In this document: piece after piece, positions 12,453-22,984 of the stretch | Layout of the letters: every line of letters begins with the position of its first letter | Numbering within the stretch: the stretch's first letter is position 1 | Source: Basidiobolus meristosporus CBS 931.73 | Taxonomy: Eukaryota > Basidiobolomycota > Basidiobolomycetes > Basidiobolales > Basidiobolaceae | Length of the DNA: 64,000 bases | Assembly: GCA_002104905.1 (NCBI GenBank) | Contig: MCFE01000270.1 | Location: forward strand, 42,891 to 106,890 | Direction of reading: 5' to 3' | The notes under the pieces: model-generated | What the model was told of the DNA's origin: nothing | The model's database searches: none | Seen by the model: the letters and a program-made list of their open reading frames with translations, nothing else | Position numbers and translations under genes: made by a program

Positions 12453-13245
12453 CTAGGTTTTCCCAAGTACAAGGTCAAACTTGCAGTTCCCAGATATATA
12501 GGCCTGTAGATCTTCTTCATAGTCATTGATTTTCATCCTCACTGGCTGAGTACCATGGTTGATTATGTGAGAGTTCCCATCAGCTGTTGAGACTGAAGTT
12601 GATTTGGTGAGTTCTGAAACAAAGAAGCCAGCGCTACTGTTGTAGCTTTGATACAAGAGTGTGTAGCTGAGGGGACTTCTGGTAGCTATAATATTGCGCC
12701 CAATCATTCTTTACAACCGCGGATTGCGCCACACACCCTGGCATGGTACAATGGAACAAGTCTATTATGTAAGAGCTCCCATGAGCTGTTGAAACTGAAG
12801 TTGATTTGGTGGGTTCCAAGTTGAATCCAGCTTTCAAAGCAAATTGCTCTGACATGTACTCATGCAATGCTCCTGAGTCAATCATGATCTTGGCAGGTAC
12901 TCCATTGAGTACTCCACTCAAGTATAATAGTTTTCCTGAGTTTGAGGTCATCTGGGATAGGTATTCTTCTGTCATATGGAAGGTGAGTTCTGAGACTTCT
13001 TGAAGTTCATCCTCCATGTTACTATGCTCCAGGGCCTCAATATGGTCAAAGGTTCTTGATGGCTGGTGCCCATTTCTTCTCTGAGGGCAGTACTTTGCAA
13101 TATGTCCCTGCTGGTGGTAATTGAAGCAAAATCCTTTCTTCTTATATTTTTCTGCGGTAGGGTTCTTCTGCATAGTGTCTATTTCCATTGGCACTGCTTC
13201 TGATTTTCTTGTTTCATAGTGATTGTAGCCTCTGTGATTAGTCAT
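12453..13245 (-). pseudogene. Gypsy zinc knuckle and aspartic protease, interrupted
   Basis: From 13245 on the minus strand: a CCHC-type knuckle CFNYHQQGHIAKYC, then protease with IDSGALHEYMS, where DSG is the catalytic motif. After about 150 codons the frame runs into foreign DNA: a 60-bp piece of the telomeric LINE 3' end (12615-12674) and about 90 bp of other filler. A duplicated gypsy segment (KSTSVSTA-H/D-G) lies on each side. The protease C-terminus resumes at 12610-12453. Confidence 0.8.
12615..12674 (-). mobile_element. Captured 60-bp fragment of telomeric LINE 3' end
   Basis: This stretch is practically identical to 59455-59514 and 60546-60605, the last codons (ending in HTLVSKLQQ) and first 3' UTR bases of the RT-type telomeric LINE. 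It lies inside the gypsy protease region, 46 kb from the telomere, and neither the 3' hairpin nor TTAGGG repeat is attached to it. Confidence 0.85.
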
Positions 13246-13953
13246 TGTGGGCTCCCAACTCCAAACATAGCTGAGTCATAGTCAATGGCAATCTTGATGG
13301 CTTCTTCATTACTCTGAGGTCTTCAATTATTCTCTTCCTTAGGAGTTCTTTCTTTCAACCCATCAATAAAGTATTCAACTTGATCCAGAGGGTCCGTTCT
13401 TTCAATTTGCCCAAGTAGACATCTATATTCATAGATGTACTCTTGGACCATTCCTTTCTGTCTGAGTGTCTTCAACTTTCTTCTTAGTGGTGTCTGTTGG
13501 TGTGGAGGCTTAAAGGCATCCCAAATTTTGGACACAAGCTCATCCCAGATAGAGATTGTAGAGCATCCCTTCATGGTGGCTGACCTGATCTTGTTGTGGT
13601 ACCACAATAAAGCTGCATCTGCCAGTTAAGCGGCTGTATAATGTAACTTGCCTTCTGGAGCAATTCCCTTAGCCTTGAAAGCTTCTTCAATCTGGAAGAA
13701 CCAAGTTCCCAGGTTTTCATTGACTCTACCATGGTACCAGTTGACCTTGTGACTAAAGTAGCGCTTGACAGGGTTTTGCTGGCTTTGGGCCATGGTAGTC
13801 ATTCCTTGTTGCTGCTGGCTAAGGATCTGGAGTAACTGTTGTTGCAGGGCCAGGATTTGTTGCATATCCTTCTTCCATTCTTAATTTTAGCACATCTTGA
13901 GGGAGACTTCTTCTTTCTTCAGGAGGGATGTTTCTGGTTATTGCTGCTACCAA
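13246..13953 (-). pseudogene. Gypsy gag and leader
   Basis: Minus strand, gag begins at 13865 (MQQILALQQQLLQILSQQQQ), a glutamine-rich start, and continues after a stop near 13620 at 13607-13323 with capsid-like sequence (KLKTLRQKGMVQEYIYEYR). The leader between gag and the 5' LTR (13866-13953) holds the primer-binding sequence. A frame break near 13310 separates gag from the zinc-knuckle part. Confidence 0.8.
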
Positions 13954-14322
13954 TGTCACAAGTCTTGGTATAAGAGTTGCAAAGGAATAGGGAGTTTAGC
14001 TAGTATTGTATTCACTGAAACTTGAACTGACCTCTATTGAAATTCCAGCAGCTCCTTATATACATTTTGCCAGATCAATTGCTGACTAATTGTATCTCCT
14101 AATGTAGGCTGTGGCTGATGACTCATTTGATTGCATCATCATCACCCAATAAGATCCTACTTAATATATCTATTTCTGTCTAATAGGAATCTGCTGATTC
14201 ATTTGCTGACTAATGCTACTGATTTGATAGATAATACTGATGTACTGATAAGCTAAGCATGTAACTACTTGATTTAACTAAAAACTGATCTAACTTAAAC
14301 ATTCAATCAGCCGGTCATAACA
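13954..14322 (-). repeat. 5' LTR of the gypsy element
   Basis: Plus-strand reading TGTCACAAGTCTTGG to GGTCATAACA, 369 bp. A related solo copy is at 26893-27247. Confidence 0.85.
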
Positions 14323-14831
14323 CTTGTCACCTTGCACAAGCTGAGTCAGGTAAACTTGTGACACCATTAGACTCACCCCAGCCTTCTGAGTATGGCATGC
14401 AGAGTGATAGTCTATAGAAGCAGGCTCACCAATGGATTATGAGCCCATTTGCCCTAACAACTGTACTCTGCATGAGTCCAGCAAAACCCAATTTGCAATG
14501 AGCAGTACCCATCAAACAAAATACCTAGTATTCTTTATGGAGTGTAGTGGGCCTAGAATCCATTGAATGGTGAATGACATGATGTTGTGGCTAGAGAAGT
14601 GGCATATTTCCACTAATATCAGTAATGGGGTCATTGAGCATTTACTACTGCTTCTTGCCAAAAGTGTCCCGGGATGCAACTGACCATGAGCATGGCATAA
14701 ATGGACAACCATCATGCAGCTGGCAACATTTGTCCCGGAGACCATCCTGATGCCAGTATGTGTTGACAGTTGCATGGCATTCATATCAAAATATGCAATC
14801 AATGTAAGGAGTCCAACTTCTCAGGAATCTG
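14323..14831 (+). pseudogene. Divergent transposon 'DT', copy 1, right part
   Basis: This continues the gene interrupted at 9184. The broken plus-strand translation parallels DT copy 2: a segment like LVTPLDSPQPSEYGMQSDS, then the region that in copy 2 reads VWLAKWCITTNISNGGLEDL, then VCVDSCMAFISKYAI. A hydrophobic segment followed by a Cys-x3-Cys patch is reminiscent of the N-terminal region of fungal tnp2/KDZ-type transposases, but I cannot confirm that. It ends at the left arm of the large palindrome. Confidence 0.5.
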
Positions 14832-15857
14832 CCACCATTGAGGGAAAACATTGTTCACACTCCAGATATATTCATATAATAACCTACCTAAAGAAGCTTG
14901 TGCAGTCTAACAAATATTGCAAAGTTATAAAGTACCATTCTCAATATCAATCAGCCTCATACATATTTAGCATTAATATTGAGATATAAGACTTGTTTTA
15001 ATGGATAGTGCCACAGTGAGCCATGAGTGTCAATCATGCCTTAGTGTGCCAGGGAGGCCAAGTGGACCTACACTTGGTCACAGAGTGTGAAACAAATCTT
15101 CATCTTCATGCAAGGCAGCCCCTCTAGTACACCCATTGTGCAGGGGAAAATCCATTTTTTGACTTTTTTTTTGGGACAAATTTTCTGCAAGATGAGGAAG
15201 AGCACAGATAGACTGATGGCATGCATATGGTACTCTATACCCATAACACCTTGAATCTAGCTCCTGTGGCTTGTACCATATCACAAAGAAGCATGGCATT
15301 ATTTTGGTCTACTGCACTATCTAGCACTATAAGTGGTTGTATAGGCTTTAATTTAAGGCTAATATTAATATATAGTGCCTGATAGTGCCAGTAGACTAAG
15401 ATAGTGCCATGCATTTTTGTGACATGTTACAGGCCACAGGATCTATAATCAGAGTACCATATGCATGTTGTCAGTACCTGTGTGCCCTTACACATCATGC
15501 ACAACATTGATCTTAAAAAAAAGGGCAAAAAATGGATTTTCTCCAGCACAATGGGTGAGACACAAGGGCTGCTTTGCACAAAGATAAAGAGCTATGTTTC
15601 GCACTCTGTGCCAAGTATGGGCTCATTTGGCCTCCCTGGCATACTATGGCATCATTTGCCACTCATTGCTCAATGTGGCACTATCCATTAAAACAAGTCT
15701 TATATCTCAATATTAATGCTAAATTTGTTTGAGGCTGATTGATATTGAGAGTGGTACTTTATAACTTTGCAATATTTGTTAGACTGCACAAGCTTCTTTA
15801 GGTGGGGTATTATAGGAGTATATCTGAAGTGTGAGCAATGTTTTCCCTCAATGATGG
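14832..15857. repeat. Large palindrome, about 1.03 kb
   Basis: The two halves are inverted copies, over 90% alike by eye, with the centre near 15345. The outer arms (about 14832-14989 and 15700-15857) match each other in order, from CCACCATTGAGGG on the left to its inverse at 15840-15857. The inner part is fold-back element copy 2. Such an arrangement can extrude as a cruciform or hairpin. Confidence 0.85.
14990..15699. mobile_element. Fold-back (MITE-like) element, copy 2
   Basis: It starts GACTTGTTTTAATGGATAGTGCC and ends with the inverse. The whole element, including its middle (TAGTGCC repeats around 15315-15405), is symmetrical. No transposase is present. It differs from copies 1 and 3 in that the surrounding DNA is also palindromic, so no target duplication can be recognised. 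Confidence 0.8.
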
Positions 15858-15894
15858 GCTTCAAGCAACACTCATACACCTATGCAACAATATA

Positions 15895-16720
15895 AGTGCA
15901 AGTGCTGGATGAGTTGGTTATGTCTTTATTCAAGTGGCCTACTGAAGTCATTTCTACTAAGAGTACATTGAAAGTATTGGTAGTCATATGTTGATACTGT
16001 TGGAGTAATTATCCATGAGTAGATCACCAATGCCAACTTGATGCATCTGCAGCTTTTGTGCAAGGAGGTTGTTACTGGACTTGAGCAGCTATACTACAAA
16101 CATAGAGCTGAACATCTGGATCTCTACCTCTGCTGTATCCATTCTGTACTCCATCTTGCATGGTGTGTGGAGAGTACTGTGACTTGCCTTTCCTTTTGGT
16201 AGTTTCCTATGGGGCAGATGTGTGGGCAGATAGGAAGACAAGTCAAGTTGCAGGTACTACCATATCCAGTCTAATCAGGAATATTAACTTCAAGTCCATC
16301 ATGGATGTGATGAATTGGCACATGAAGGAGAGCCAGGGAGAGCTGGAAAAAACTAAGGACAAATGTGCACATAAAGACACCTATGCCTATGGCAGCATGA
16401 AGCTAAGCAGCCCCAAAGCATGGCTGATCAGTAAGTAAAGCTAAGTTGGGTCAGGTGCAACAAGCAACTAATCTTTCTTTGGAAAACTCCACCAAAGCAT
16501 GCCAGGCTTCTATTGGTCACAAGCAAATTTCTATACCACTTGATACAAAGCCCACATAAACAAGAGCTCATGCCCACCTGTAAGGGGGACCAGAATCCAG
16601 CAGGGAGAAGGAATAAATTGGACTTGTTTGGTTGGATAATGAAATATTGTTCTAGCATGTTAATAATATCAGATCAATCTGGCACTCTACAGTACATTCT
16701 AGCACTCTAATTTCTACCAT
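15895..16720 (+). repeat. Dispersed repeat R1, copy 1
   Basis: It is alignable by eye to 21655-22600 and in parts to 27330-27719 plus 28451-28690. Landmarks in all three include TCACCAATG near the start and ATCCAGCAGGGA towards the end. A 92-codon frame (16160-16438, including RKTSQVAGTT) is partly kept in copy 2 (KKSQVAGAVI), so the repeat may descend from a coding transposon, but I recognise no domain. Near 16622 a TIR-like GACTTGTTTGGTTGGATA resembles the fold-back ends. Confidence 0.55.
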
Positions 16721-16922
16721 GATGCCAGCAATATGATACAGCTACTGGAAATCTGATTCAATCTGGATTATGTTGCTCAGAACAGTTCTTTTCTTACCTT
16801 ATTTGCTCTTCATATTGCTCCAGACCCATTTCTCTCAGTATATGTTTTGTAAGAATATTTGGTGCATTAGACTGTATCTTAGCTATTTTACCTATTTTGC
16901 TATTTTCTTCTGTGTATGACTC

Positions 16923-17290
16923 TCATTTGTATTTACCTATCAATAAGCTGAATCTCATTAAATATGCAAATGTATGCTGTACTCTCACTCTGAAATGATT
17001 AAATATCTCATTGTAGAGCTTCTGCTTCCTACTAAGCACACCATTCCTTTGCTTCCTATGAGCTCCAATACATCCAAATCTCTTACCATCATCTCCTATA
17101 TATGCTAAGTCTGCCATGTATATCTCTCCTCTACCAAGTGCTGTATCATTCTCTACCCAGAGTGCTTTGTCATGCTTACTTCCAGCTAATGATCCACTGA
17201 ACCAGATGATGTTACCCTTGGTGTCAGACAGTGCTTGAAACTTCACACAGTGTGCATTGTATTTGCCAGAATAAAAGTGCCTCTGCCCCC
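16923..17290 (-). pseudogene. Harbinger/PIF-like transposase fragment (DDE_Tnp_4 type)
   Basis: A 107-codon minus-strand frame at 17246-16923. The segments IIWFSGSLAGSKHDKALW and YMADLAYIGDD resemble the conserved second-Asp region of PIF/Harbinger nucleases (typically 'GS.HD' followed by 'laDkGY'). Further on, RKQKLYNEIFNHFRVRVQHTF fits the 'N..hs..R..vE' end with the third acidic residue changed. No N-terminal half, partner Myb-like protein or TIRs are seen, so it is a relic. Confidence 0.65.
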
Positions 17291-17429
17291 TAGCAGATCA
17301 GTTAATCCTGACTGAAAAGGTATCCAAGATATTCCTGATATTTAATCTGTTGCTGAACACTCTGGGATATGGAAGGCAATTGGAGCTTCTGAACCTAGTT
17401 TTCAAGCTTGCTCTAAGCCATTCATACCT

Positions 17430-18040
17430 TCTGCATGGCAGTTCTCAATTGCTGTCAGCTGGCAATGAAAGTTTTTAGAAATTTTGTTGCTAAGGATGGT
17501 GGGATGAAACCTTCAAGGGCAATAGTACTTGTGATAGCAGAGAAGCTTAACAAGGGATCTCCTTGAGTAGATTGGAGTCAATGGTCAACAGTACCTGGTA
17601 TAGATTTCCTCTAGTGTGTCAACAGGGAATCCAGTGTTAGTGATGAGATTGACAAGGAAAGACCATTTGGATGAATAAGTCCTCTCCAGACTGATATGTT
17701 TTCAGTTAGAGGTGATATTAATTAATTTGGCATGATGAGCTTAATTCATCTGATTTTCCATGCATTATGACTAAATCTCCATCAATTGTCATGTATCTAA
17801 TTATTATGTTACAAAAGTCATCCTCAAACATTGACTAGGTGATTACACTGATGATTTGCTGCAAGTCTATAATCAAATAGGAAATCTGCAATTGATGTCA
17901 CCTGATCCTTGTCAATGCAATCCAAGATGTGTCATGCATAATATACAGAATATTCAGCAATCATATTAGTTTTCTTAAATATTACATATAGGACCAGGTT
18001 GATGCCAATATACTACAGTATAAGTATCCAAATCTGTTGC
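17430..18040 (-). repeat. Dispersed repeat R2, copy 2
   Basis: Inverted relative to copy 1 at 2380-3030. The shared landmarks run in reverse order, including the GATGGTGGGATGAAACCTTC block near 17500. No coding capacity is visible. It lies just left of DT copy 2. Confidence 0.55.
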
Positions 18041-18402
18041 TATAGTCCCTATGCCAAGTCTCACCTCATCATTTGAAAAACCTAGTCAAAACCCATCCCC
18101 AGCTCACTAGTAGGGTCCAGACTAGAAGAGGAAAAGTTTCTTATGTGGAGTTCTGGCCAAATAATACAAGTAAATACAAAGGAAAGTCATGTATAGACAA
18201 AAATAGCAATATAGGTAAAATAGTTAAAGTACTGTTTGATTCACTGAAGACTCTTACAAGAAGACATATACTGAGAGAAATGCATCTGGAGCAATATGAA
18301 GAGCAAATAAAGTGAGAAAGGCACTGCTCTGAGAAACATAATTAAGATGGAATAAGATTGCCAGCAGCTGTATCCTATCACTGGCGTCATGGTAGAAATC
18401 AG

Positions 18403-19029
18403 CTACATGATAGTTGTCCACTTGTACTGCGTACATGGTAAGTTGCATCCTGGTATGATTTTGGCACAAAGTAGTAATAAATCTTCAAGGCCCCCATTAC
18501 TGATATTAGTGGTAATGCACCACTTTGCTAGCCACACAATTATATCATTCACCAGTTGATGGATTACTGGGCTCACTTGGCTCCATAAAGTATCCTTGGC
18601 ATTTGTTATAATGGGTGTTGTCCCATTGCATATATGGACTTTACCAGGCTCATATGTGGTATTGCCATTAGAGGAGAAAGGCTCAAAATCCATCAGTGAA
18701 CCTTCTTTGTCCAAGCTATCACTCTTTGTGCCATATTCAGAAGCCTGAGGTGAGCCTAAAGGTGTCACAAACCCACCTGACTCAATTTGTGCAAGGTGAC
18801 AAAGACAGATAGGTGCCAATAAATAAGTATCAACTGGCTGGCAAGATAATGCTAGTACAGTAGTGACCAATGAGTGTTCAAATATGACTTGTGTGACAAA
18901 ACACTGGCTATGATCCTTGTAGTACTTCCTGCGCTGTCTTTGTGCTTCATGTCTGAGAGGCTTGCCACAATAGCCACATGGACTTTTTTATCATATCTTA
19001 CAGTATTGAGTCAAAGAACTTTTCTCCAT
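18403..19029 (-). pseudogene. Divergent transposon 'DT' copy 2: zinc-finger, transposase-like gene start
   Basis: Minus strand from an ATG at 19029 (MEKSSLTQYCK), with two stops soon after. Then a zinc-finger-like CGYCGKPLRHEAQ...YYKDHSQCF segment. From 18870 a 155-codon open frame holds an acidic stretch around SDSLDKEGSLMDFEP and a hydrophobic segment VNDIIVWLAKWCITTNISNG. This is the best preserved copy of the gene that also occurs at 8947-14831 and 33096-33545. The order zinc finger, acidic linker, hydrophobic helix is compatible with the N-terminus of fungal tnp2/KDZ-type transposases; no DDE core is in the window. Confidence 0.55.
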
Positions 19030-19255
19030 GGGGCAAACAGTTTGATATTTAACAATATAATGCATTGTATTACTTTTTGGTCAATACTCATGTGAATTTA
19101 AGACAGTCTTGTAGTTGAGCCATTGTACATACGTGAATGTAAGATTAGTTGATAACCTGATAGAGTAAGCATTAAAAATAAAATTGTGGCACCATACACA
19201 CACATGTATATGTAACACTATTTCCCTTATAGTTTGACTCACTTCCATATATAGG

Positions 19256-21196
19256 TTGCCAAAAAATAAAGCAAAGTTGTCTGGTTCCAAACCAAGCCCC
19301 ACCACTGATAGCTGCAGAAGAATGGTTGGACAACAGCTTGCTTTGAGATTCAGTGCAACAAGCAGGGCTACATCCAAAAAAGGCCATGTTAACTGTGTGC
19401 CCACTGAAGGTAATAATGCAAACTCCTCAGGCTCTCAGTCAAGTAGGCAATTGAGAACCTCTGCAGAGCCACAAGCTGACTATTATGCTCAGGCAGATGA
19501 TAATGTAACAAACACAGTATCCTCATTTGAAGACCAGCAAGTGGCTGTTGTAACATCACCACCACCCATATTAGCAAGTATGTTGTCAGTTCATACCAAA
19601 GCATTAATGAAGCAATTAGGTGCAGTGGCAATAGGATGGATGCAATGGCCCAGAGAAATCAGGGAATAGTCCGGAAACAGGATGGGCAGATAACACATGT
19701 AGAGCAATCAATATCCCATGTAGAAAAAGCAGTTTCTTTGCTGCAAAGAAGGAACTCAGGGAGCTCAATGTCACAGCCAAGAATTGAGCCATTTTCTGAT
19801 GTAACAGCAGAAGAACACCATACAGTCCTTGAAACACAACAACAGTGCCCAAGATAAAGCCCACCAAAAAACCCATCATATCATGGGAGGGAAACAATGT
19901 GGTGTTGATACCAAAGCCTAAAAATCAAAAGACATTGAAGATCTGTGAAGCCATTGAGTGCATTGATGAAGAGTGGGCTAATATTCAAGTGGCTGTCAGA
20001 AGTCTAGTATGCCATCACCTTAATGCTGGCATACCATGAGACCATCAGGAACTCTAGGCCAAGCAGAATGCATTTTACTTATTCCATGAGCATTATCCTG
20101 GATTCAAATGGGCAAACAGATTTTGGGCCAGTATTTGTATGCTAAGAAAGCATCATAAGAATAGCATAAACTATCAAAGGAAGAAGAACAAGGGTGCCAT
20201 GGCCAAAAACCAGCAGCTTCCTCAAGAGCCCATTGCAAGCAGGGCCAAAAGCTCCAGACAAGTGTCAAACAGATGTCAGGTAGCTGGAAGAGTGCCAATT
20301 TGGGACAAGCAAGCAGACACAGATTCACCAGCACAACATTTCTCAAGGAAAAAGTGTAGTCCCACTCAAGACACACTCAGTCAAAGTAGCAGTAAAGGAC
20401 CTGGCAGTGATAAAAACCAGCTGCTTTTACAGGAGCCTGCTGCAACTACACTTGAGAGCTCAAAACAAGCATTAAAGAAACGTCAAGTTGCCAGAAGAGT
20501 GCAGCAAGGGACAAGCAGGCCAAAATAGATGGGTTAGAGCAGAACTTAGCAAGGAGAAAAAGTAGTTCTTTACAAGAAGCACTCAGACAAAGTAGCAGTG
20601 AAAGACCTGGCAGTGATAAAAGAGAAGGTAAAGGGGAAAATGTCTACCCAAGCCTGAGACAGGGAGGCATGCAAAAGAAACTGCAGTTCTTTCTAATTAA
20701 CACTGCAAGCCTGGAACAGACTGAATCTCATCATAACCAAGCAGAATTACCATCAAAAAAACAGCTGTTTTCACAAGAGTTGGATGTGCAGCCAGTTGAG
20801 CTACACTCCAGCAAGGTAGATGAGTTTGCAGAGAATGGCAATTCATCTACCCCAGTCTTCACATCCTCCATTGCCAACAGAGTGGAGATACCACTGACAG
20901 ATAAGGCTACAACATTGAGAGCTCAAAAGACTATTACAATGCCTTCAGTGGAATTTTGTAACATTAATAGGCACACCAAGAGGTTGCAGCACTTCTTCAA
21001 GAGCTGTGCTGAACAAAACACACTTGAATATTGCAAGGATTTATTGCAAAGACTGGCAGATGAGGTGCTAGACCTTACAGTGTTGGCTGAAGATCATGGC
21101 ATGTGGGAACCAGTGAATGAACAGTGTCATAATGCCATTGGGTTCCTGCCAAAGCTGGGTAACCAGAGTGTTACAGCAGAAATACTTATTGAGTAG
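19256..21196 (+). pseudogene. Divergent transposon 'DT' copy 2: second gene
   Basis: It is transcribed away from the zinc-finger gene, with about 225 bp between the two starts. The N-terminal frame (19256-19669) contains RRMVGQQLAL and FSATSRATSKK, and is kept in copy 3 (32436-32891, minus strand). A 1-nt loss near 19630 shifts the frame, which continues at 19636-19857 with a likely coiled coil (QITHVEQSISHVEKAVSLL), then 19845-20039, 20139-20528 and 20669-21196. The later parts are rich in Gln, Ser and Lys, with the RRNSGSSMSQ-like and SKQALKKRQVARRVQ repeats. I do not recognise the family. A DNA-binding accessory protein of the transposon is a guess. Confidence 0.55.
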
Positions 21197-21654
21197 TGGA
21201 TTTTGAAGGAGCTACTTGTTGAGTGAGGGGTTGAGCTTAACATTGGTGTAGGGTACAGGGATTTGTATAAGTCAATACAATTGGCAATTGAGTTACAACT
21301 GAAGTTTCAGCAGAAATAAATCAATTTGTACACATGAAAAGTAAGAGAAACAGTTGAGTCAGGAAGTAAGGAGTGTGAAAAAGAGGCAATAGCCAATCAA
21401 TGCACACAAATGTAGGAGGTGATAGAGTGCCTAGGACCAGAAAGTGAGCAAATTGGCAGGGAACCAATTAAAAGCCACTTATACATTGTTTTGATGAAAA
21501 TTTTTGACTAAGTTTTTTTGTGAAATCTGGGGTGCAATTATTTTTCAATGGTCTTTGGACAGTGTCCTGATGGGATCATTACCTCTTAGTTATGGGACTT
21601 TAACCCTGTGATAGCCTTTTGGTGGGATCATTGCAATAGTTTTTCATAGGGAAT

Positions 21655-22600
21655 ATATATGCAAGGATTGAATGGGCTGGTTGCATGTTTATTTAAGTGG
21701 CATTTTGAGGCAATTTCTACTTGGAGTACACTGTAGGCATTGAGAGTTAGATGTTGACATTGTTGTAATACCTGCTTTAAGGCAGATCACCAATGTCAAC
21801 TTTCTGCATCATCAGCCTTCATGCAAGGAGTTTGTGATAGAATTTGGGTTGCTACATCTCAGGCTTAAAGCTGGGCTCAGCATTATCTGTCACTACTGTA
21901 TCTATTCTCATGTCCATCTTGCTTAGTGTGTAGAGAATATTGGATCTTGCTTTGCATTTCAGGAGTTTCCTATTTAGCACTTGTGAGGGGAGATATGAAA
22001 AAAAGTCAAGTTGCAGGAGCAGTTATAACCCAATCTCATCAAGAATATTACCTTCAGGTCTATGATGGAAGTAATGAGCTGCCACATGGTGGACAGCATG
22101 GAAAAGTTGGAAAATAACAAGCACTGATGTGCATAAGAAGCCACCTATGTCTTTGGCATTAAGAAGCTAGGCAGACCCAATGCACAGGTACTTATTCATA
22201 TAGTGCTAGGTAGCACTGGACACTACCAACAACTAATTTTTATTAGGACAACTATGCCAAAGTATGTCAAGTATCCCTTGGTTACAGGCGTATTCTCATA
22301 CCATTTAAAATAGAATTTGCAAAATTAAAGAGCCAAAGAGCATCTATAAAATAGACTAGAGTCCAGCAGGGAAAAGGATTATATTTGCTAAGCAGAGGAA
22401 AGGCATCTTGCAGATATTTGAGAGGTACTAGCAAACATATTGGCAGCAACCAAGTATAAGCTTGCAAGATGTATGTGTTAATGGCAATATATGACATATA
22501 GCAGCTTTGCAAGTATTACACCAAAAGCTGTAGTGTTGAGGTGCTAGAAGTCTGGTAATATATATATTCGTAGAAGTTAGTAAGCAGGAAGCTGTAGTGT
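21655..22600 (+). repeat. Dispersed repeat R1, copy 2
   Basis: Diverged from copy 1 at 15895-16720, same order of blocks: TTTAAGTGGC near 21700, the block with GATCACCAATGTCAACTT near 21786, TTTCCTATTTAGC near 21965 and AGTCCAGCAGGGAAAAGG near 22352. It ends at or just before the LTR at 22607. Confidence 0.5.
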
Positions 22601-22606
22601 CTCTTA

Positions 22607-22974
22607 TGTTGCAATTTAAGAAGTGATTTGGATATAATGAACTATCATGAAATAGTGATAATAGTAGAACTGTTGTATATTCATTAAGGGGGTTAGTATT
22701 TATATCATTATAGAAGTAACACAGCTGTAACACTAAGTAAGGAGGGCTTCTCAGCATTCAGGAGTATTCTGTAACTGTTTCAGGGTTAATGCATAATGTT
22801 TGGTAATAAGTGTTAATTTGATCTTGACTACAGGGGAATAATCATAGGATTATAGATATGAAGAAACTGGCAAAGTTGGGTGTGTAAATTAGTCCTACAG
22901 TGACCTAGACTAGTCTAGAACTGCTAAGTAGATTTTGGCTGCTGAATCATACCAAATAGTTCAATATTTCAACA
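22607..22974 (-). repeat. 3' LTR of copia element C4 (368 bp)
   Basis: Plus-strand reading TGTTGCAATTTAAG to ATATTTCAACA, same family as 8316-8686. Confidence 0.85.
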
Positions 22975-22984
22975 CTCCCTCTCA

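Larger units (their letters stand above)
9185..14322 (-). mobile_element. Full-length Ty3/gypsy LTR retrotransposon (5138 bp)
   Basis: It is bounded by LTRs of 369 bp at 9185-9553 (3') and 13954-14322 (5'). Next to the 5' LTR, TTGGTAGCAGC starts the internal region and fits a primer-binding site. A purine tract (GGGGAGAA on the minus strand) precedes the 3' LTR. Inside are gag, protease, RT, RNase H and integrase in the order of gypsy elements. It sits in DT copy 1, which continues on both sides. Several frameshifts and a 60-bp foreign insert show that this copy is inactive. Confidence 0.9.

Noticed and set aside
12453-12707. Frame ending within LINE-derived sequence as a gene of its own
   Set aside because: It is a chimeric frame made by the LINE fragment and the gypsy protease remnant.
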